Part shown: piece by piece, positions 58,277-60,980 of the stretch
How positions within the stretch are numbered: the stretch's first letter is position 1
Layout: each line of letters starts with the position of its first letter
Source: JBDUDK01 sp040002995
GTDB lineage: Bacteria > Actinomycetota > Acidimicrobiia > Acidimicrobiales > Ilumatobacteraceae
DNA: 60,980 bases
Direction: 5' to 3'
Assembly: GCA_040002995.1 (NCBI GenBank)
Contig: JBDUDK010000013.1
Location: 1 to 60,980 of the forward strand
The notes under the pieces: model-generated
The model's input: only the letters and a program-made list of their open reading frames with translations
Databases searched by the model: none
What the model was told of the DNA's origin: nothing
Position numbers and translations under genes: made by a program

Positions 58277-59844
58277 TGGCGCGCATCCTCGTCACGGAGG
58301 AAATCGCCGACGGTGGACTCGAGCGACTCCGTGCGGCCGGCCACGATGTCGATGTCCGTCTCGATCTCGACCCCGAGGCGCTGCGGGAAGCGGTAGTTGG
58401 GGCCAACGCCCTCATCGTGCGATCGGCCACCGACGTCACCGCCGACGTCATCGCCGCCGCGAAGGACCTCACCGTTATCGGTCGGGCCGGCATCGGGCTC
58501 GACAACGTCGACGTCGAGGCGGCCACCGTCCGCGGCGTCATGGTGGTCAACGCCCCGCACTCCAACATCGTGTCGGCCGCGGAGCACACGATGGCCTTGC
58601 TCCTCGCGCAAGCGCGCAACGTCCCGCAGGCACACGGTGCGCTGAAAGCGGGCCGGTGGGAGCGCAGCCGGTGGGAGGGCGTCGAGCTCGCCGACAAGAC
58701 ACTCGGCATCGTCGGACTGGGTCGCATCGGCAAGCTGGTGGCGCAGCGGGCCCTCGCGTTCGGAATGCGCCTCGTGGCCTACGACCCGTTCGTATCGGCG
58801 GAGCGGGCGCGCCAGATCTCGGTCGACATCCTCCCGCTCGATCAGGTCGTCGCCGAGGCGGACTTCATCACCGTGCACCTTCCGAAGACGAAGGAGACGA
58901 CCGGCCTGATCGGACGCGACCTGCTGGCGAAAGCGAAGTCCAACCTGCGCATCATCAACGTGGCGCGAGGTGGCATCGTCGACGAGGACGCGCTCACGTG
59001 GGCGATCCGTGAGGGCGTGATCGCGGGCGCCGCGCTCGACGTCTTCGCCAAGGAGCCGACGACCGATTCGCCGTTGTTCGAGCTCGATTCCGTGGTGGTC
59101 ACGCCGCACCTCGGTGCCAGCACGCGCGAGGCACAGGACAAAGCCGGCGACGCCATCGCTGAGATGGTCATGCTCGCCCTCGCCGGCGAGTTCGTCCCGT
59201 TCGCGGTCAACGTCTCGGCCGCCGAGGCGTCCGAGACCGTGCGTCCGTTTCTCCCCCTTGCCGAGCGGCTCGGGCGGCTGTTCGCCGCCCTCGCCGCGAA
59301 CGTTCGCCTCGACTCTCTCGAGGTCTGCTTCGAGGGGACCATCGCGGACTACGACAACCGCATCCTCACGTTGGCGGTGCTCAAAGGCCTCTTCGGCGCG
59401 ACGAGCGACGAGCCCGTCACCTACGTCAACGCGCCCCAGCTCGCGAGGGACAGAGGCCTCGACTATCGCGAGGTGAAATGCACGACGTCGCTCGAATACG
59501 TGAACCTGATCACGTTGCGCGGCGCCGGTCATGAGCTCGCCGGCACGCTCGCCGGTCATCGAGGGGAACCGAGGCTCGTGGTCGTCGATGGTCACCAAAT
59601 CGACGTGCCTCCGTCGCCGCATATGGTGGTCGTGCGCAACGACGACCGACCCGGCATGATCGGCCTCGTTGGCACCGTGCTCGGAGACGCCGCCGTCAAC
59701 ATCGCGGACATGGGCCTGTCGCGCAGCCGTCAACCGGGGTCGGCGTTGATGGTGATCGCCACGACGGGCGCGGTGCCCGATGAGGTGCTGGCCCGGCTGG
59801 CTGCGACTCCGGGGATCTTGTCGGTGTTCAGCCTTCGATCGTGA
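58276..59844 (+). CDS. serA: D-3-phosphoglycerate dehydrogenase
   Basis: First enzyme of serine synthesis. The 522-aa long form has the substrate domain, NAD motif VGLGRIGKLVAQRA (about 142-155), VARGGIVDEDAL, the catalytic His region TPHLGASTREAQDKAG, an allosteric-substrate-binding domain and a C-terminal ACT domain (about 450-522) for serine feedback. TGATG-coupled to aspC. The 3' end overlaps the convergent ferredoxin gene by 17 bp. Confidence 0.96.
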   Translation: MARILVTEEIADGGLERLRAAGHDVDVRLDLDPEALREAVVGANALIVRSATDVTADVIAAAKDLTVIGRAGIGLDNVDVEAATVRGVMVVNAPHSNIVSAAEHTMALLLAQARNVPQAHGALKAGRWERSRWEGVELADKTLGIVGLGRIGKLVAQRALAFGMRLVAYDPFVSAERARQISVDILPLDQVVAEADFITVHLPKTKETTGLIGRDLLAKAKSNLRIINVARGGIVDEDALTWAIREGVIAGAALDVFAKEPTTDSPLFELDSVVVTPHLGASTREAQDKAGDAIAEMVMLALAGEFVPFAVNVSAAEASETVRPFLPLAERLGRLFAALAANVRLDSLEVCFEGTIADYDNRILTLAVLKGLFGATSDEPVTYVNAPQLARDRGLDYREVKCTTSLEYVNLITLRGAGHELAGTLAGHRGEPRLVVVDGHQIDVPPSPHMVVVRNDDRPGMIGLVGTVLGDAAVNIADMGLSRSRQPGSALMVIATTGAVPDEVLARLAATPGILSVFSLRS

Positions 59845-60019
59845 TGGCGGCGGTGGGACACATCTCGGCGGCGGTCGTGACTTTCTCGCGCAGTTCCTCG
59901 CCCGGTTCCTCCTGCAGGATGTAGAGGTATCCGTCGCTGCGGACCTCGAAAACCTCTGGGCACACCTGCATGCAGGCACCGGTGCTGGCACACACGTCGA
60001 AGTCGACCGTCACGCGCAT
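59828..60019 (-). CDS. Small ferredoxin, P450-partner type
   Basis: A 63-aa ferredoxin. Cluster ligands: Cys10-x5-Cys16-x3-Cys20-Pro and a distant Cys in AAEMCPTAAI. The usual second cysteine is Thr13, typical of [3Fe-4S] ferredoxins that feed electrons to cytochrome P450s. ATG at 60019 has TAGTTT seven bases upstream; a longer in-frame start would run through the leuA leader and is rejected. A P450 gene lies at 40.3 kb; pairing is an inference. Confidence 0.88.
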   Translation of the reverse strand: MRVTVDFDVCASTGACMQVCPEVFEVRSDGYLYILQEEPGEELREKVTTAAEMCPTAAITIEG

Positions 60020-60042
60020 GACGGGCAAACTAACCGAATGGC

Positions 60043-60072
60043 TTGACCGGACAGGGCGGCGACCGACAGAAT
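60043..60072 (+). promoter_or_regulatory. Promoter of leuA and its leader peptide
   Basis: TTGACC (60043-60048) and CAGAAT (60067-60072) are 18 bp apart. Transcription would begin at about 60079-60080, on the second ATG of the leader peptide. One of the better -35/-10 pairs in the window. Confidence 0.55.
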
Positions 60073-60073
60073 C

Positions 60074-60115
60074 ATGGTGATGAATCAAACGCTTTCGGGC
60101 CTCCTTCTCATGTAG
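60074..60115 (+). CDS. leuA leader peptide (Leu-rich, 13 or 11 aa)
   Basis: The frame reads MVMNQTLSGLLLM then TAG. Four of its last seven residues are Leu (CTT, then CTC CTT CTC), directly before a stop and a hairpin, the pattern of a leucine-sensing leader. The promoter places the mRNA start at ATG 60080, which would give an 11-codon leaderless version starting MNQTL. No ribosome binding site is seen. Confidence 0.8.
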   Translation: MVMNQTLSGLLLM

Positions 60116-60180
60116 GCGAGCACTCATATCGGTGCTCGCCGAACCTCCTGTGCCACCGGCCCAGGAGGTTTCTGCTTTTT
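60115..60180 (+). terminator. Attenuator of leuA
   Basis: Hairpin 1: GGCGAGCAC (60115-60123) pairs with GTGCTCGCC (60132-60140) around an 8-nt loop and begins on the leader stop. Hairpin 2: AACCTCCTG (60142-60150) pairs with CAGGAGGTT (60162-60170), then TCTGCTTTTT, an intrinsic terminator. A candidate antiterminator is CGGTG (60130-60134) with CACCG (60154-60158), which would loop out the terminator 5' arm when a ribosome stalls on the Leu codons. Confidence 0.78.
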
Positions 60181-60207
60181 CGGGACACGACCAGACAAGG
60201 GAACGCC

Positions 60208-60980
60208 ATGAAGAAGATGCCATTCGAGAAGTACAAGCGGTTCGTCCCGCTGGAGCTGTCCGACCGCACGTGGCCGGACCGGCTCATCACGCACGCGCCG
60301 CGTTGGTGTTCGGTCGATCTTCGTGACGGCAACCAGGCCCTCATCGACCCGATGGACCCCGTCCGCAAGCGCCGGATGTTCGACGCGGTCGTGAAGATGG
60401 GCTTCAAGGAGATCGAGGTCGGCTTCCCCTCGGCCAGCCAGCCCGACTTCGACTTTGTTCGTCAGCTCATCGAAGACGATCTCATCCCCGACGACGTCGT
60501 CATCCAGGTGCTGACGCAGTGCCGGCCCGAGCTGATCGAGCGCACCTACGAGTGCATCAAAGGCGCGCCGCGCGCGATCGTCCACTTCTACAACTCGACC
60601 TCGGTGTTGCAGCGGCGAGTCGTGTTCGGCCTCGACAAGGCCGGCATCACCGACATCGCCGTCAACGCCGCCAGGCTGTGTCGCAAGCTCGAGGACAGTG
60701 TTCCCGGCACCGACGTCTTCTACGAGTACTCGCCGGAGAGCTTCACGGGTACCGAGCCCGACTACGCCGTCGAGATCTGCGAGGCGGTGATGGATGTCAT
60801 CGAACCCACCGTCGATCACCCGCTGATCATGAACCTGCCGGCCACGGTCGAGATGTACACGCCCAACGTCTACGCCGACGTCATCGAGTGGTTCAACCGG
60901 ACGGTGCGCAACCGCGACCGCATCGTGCTCAGCCTGCACCCGCACAACGACCGCGGCTGCGCGGTGGCCGCCGCCGAGCT
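60208..60980 (+). CDS. leuA: 2-isopropylmalate synthase (partial, cut by window end)
   Basis: First committed step of leucine synthesis, condensing acetyl-CoA with 2-oxoisovalerate. The visible 257 codons start MKKMPFEKYKRFVPLEL, have the SVDLRDGNQALIDPMD catalytic motif and the SLHPHNDRGC metal-binding HxH, in the longer type 2 style of actinobacteria. AAGGGA lies before the ATG. No stop before the window end, so the 3' part, including the regulatory domain, is missing only because of the cut. Confidence 0.95.
   Translation, partial: MKKMPFEKYKRFVPLELSDRTWPDRLITHAPRWCSVDLRDGNQALIDPMDPVRKRRMFDAVVKMGFKEIEVGFPSASQPDFDFVRQLIEDDLIPDDVVIQVLTQCRPELIERTYECIKGAPRAIVHFYNSTSVLQRRVVFGLDKAGITDIAVNAARLCRKLEDSVPGTDVFYEYSPESFTGTEPDYAVEICEAVMDVIEPTVDHPLIMNLPATVEMYTPNVYADVIEWFNRTVRNRDRIVLSLHPHNDRGCAVAAAE

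Noticed and set aside
58258..59991. 577-codon open frame on the minus strand opposite serA
   Set aside because: Arg/Asp/His-rich composition typical of the antisense of a high-GC gene; serA on the plus strand has full family motifs.
1..60980. CRISPR arrays, tRNA or rRNA genes, insertion sequences
   Set aside because: No regularly spaced repeats, cloverleaf-like segments, rRNA motifs or transposase-like proteins were found by eye on either strand.

Overview
The window is high-GC, gene-dense DNA from an actinobacterium. The gene set (F-type ATP synthase operon, class II GlpX phosphatase, PASTA-domain kinase, plant-like inositol-phosphate synthase, many acyl-CoA, P450, SCP-2 and methyltransferase genes) and the style of the hypothetical proteins fit an uncultured member of the Acidimicrobiia best. 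That placement is an inference from protein style, not a tree. No rRNA, tRNA, CRISPR array, transposase or prophage gene was seen. Most of the window is chromosomal core.

Layout. 1-1.4 kb: polyprenyl-phosphate sugar transferase. 1.4-9.5 kb: ATP synthase operon (atpZ-like, atpI-like, B, E, F, second b-type subunit, H, A, G, D, C) with a structured 5' leader. 9.5-21.5 kb: 2H phosphoesterase, glpX with two mini-ORFs upstream, S9 peptidase, J-domain protein, hydrolases, MFS transporter, murA, NifU-like protein, meaB, enoyl-CoA hydratase, azlCD. 21.7-30.1 kb: methyltransferase-galT-SRPBCC operon, cysteine desulfurase plus mnmA, a MetE-like protein, ligA. 30.1-41.6 kb: PknB-type kinase, SDR, MFS, SCP-2, methyltransferases, TetR with a clear operator, ferredoxin-hydrolase-lgt, enoyl-CoA hydratase, cytochrome P450. 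41.6-46.3 kb: gatCAB followed by apbE and a ferric-reductase-like heme protein. 46.3-60.98 kb: an amino-acid region with ino1-argJ, ilvD, ilvBNC behind a leader-peptide attenuator, a stop-less HTH-like fragment, a secreted lytic-transglycosylase-like protein, serC/aspC/serA, a small ferredoxin, and leuA (cut by the window end) behind a second attenuator.

How it works together. Genes are packed in operons with ATGA/GTGA/TGATG stop-start overlaps, and almost every convergent pair overlaps by 4-41 bp. Many operon-leading genes show a -10-like hexamer 6-9 nt before the start codon and no Shine-Dalgarno sequence, so they look leaderless. In several divergent pairs the two facing -10 elements use the same TA dinucleotide. 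The ilvB and leuA leaders show the same layout: short leader peptide rich in Ile/Leu/Val or Leu codons, a first hairpin, then a terminator-like hairpin. This points to ribosome-mediated attenuation of branched-chain amino-acid synthesis, starting from (near-)leaderless leader peptides.
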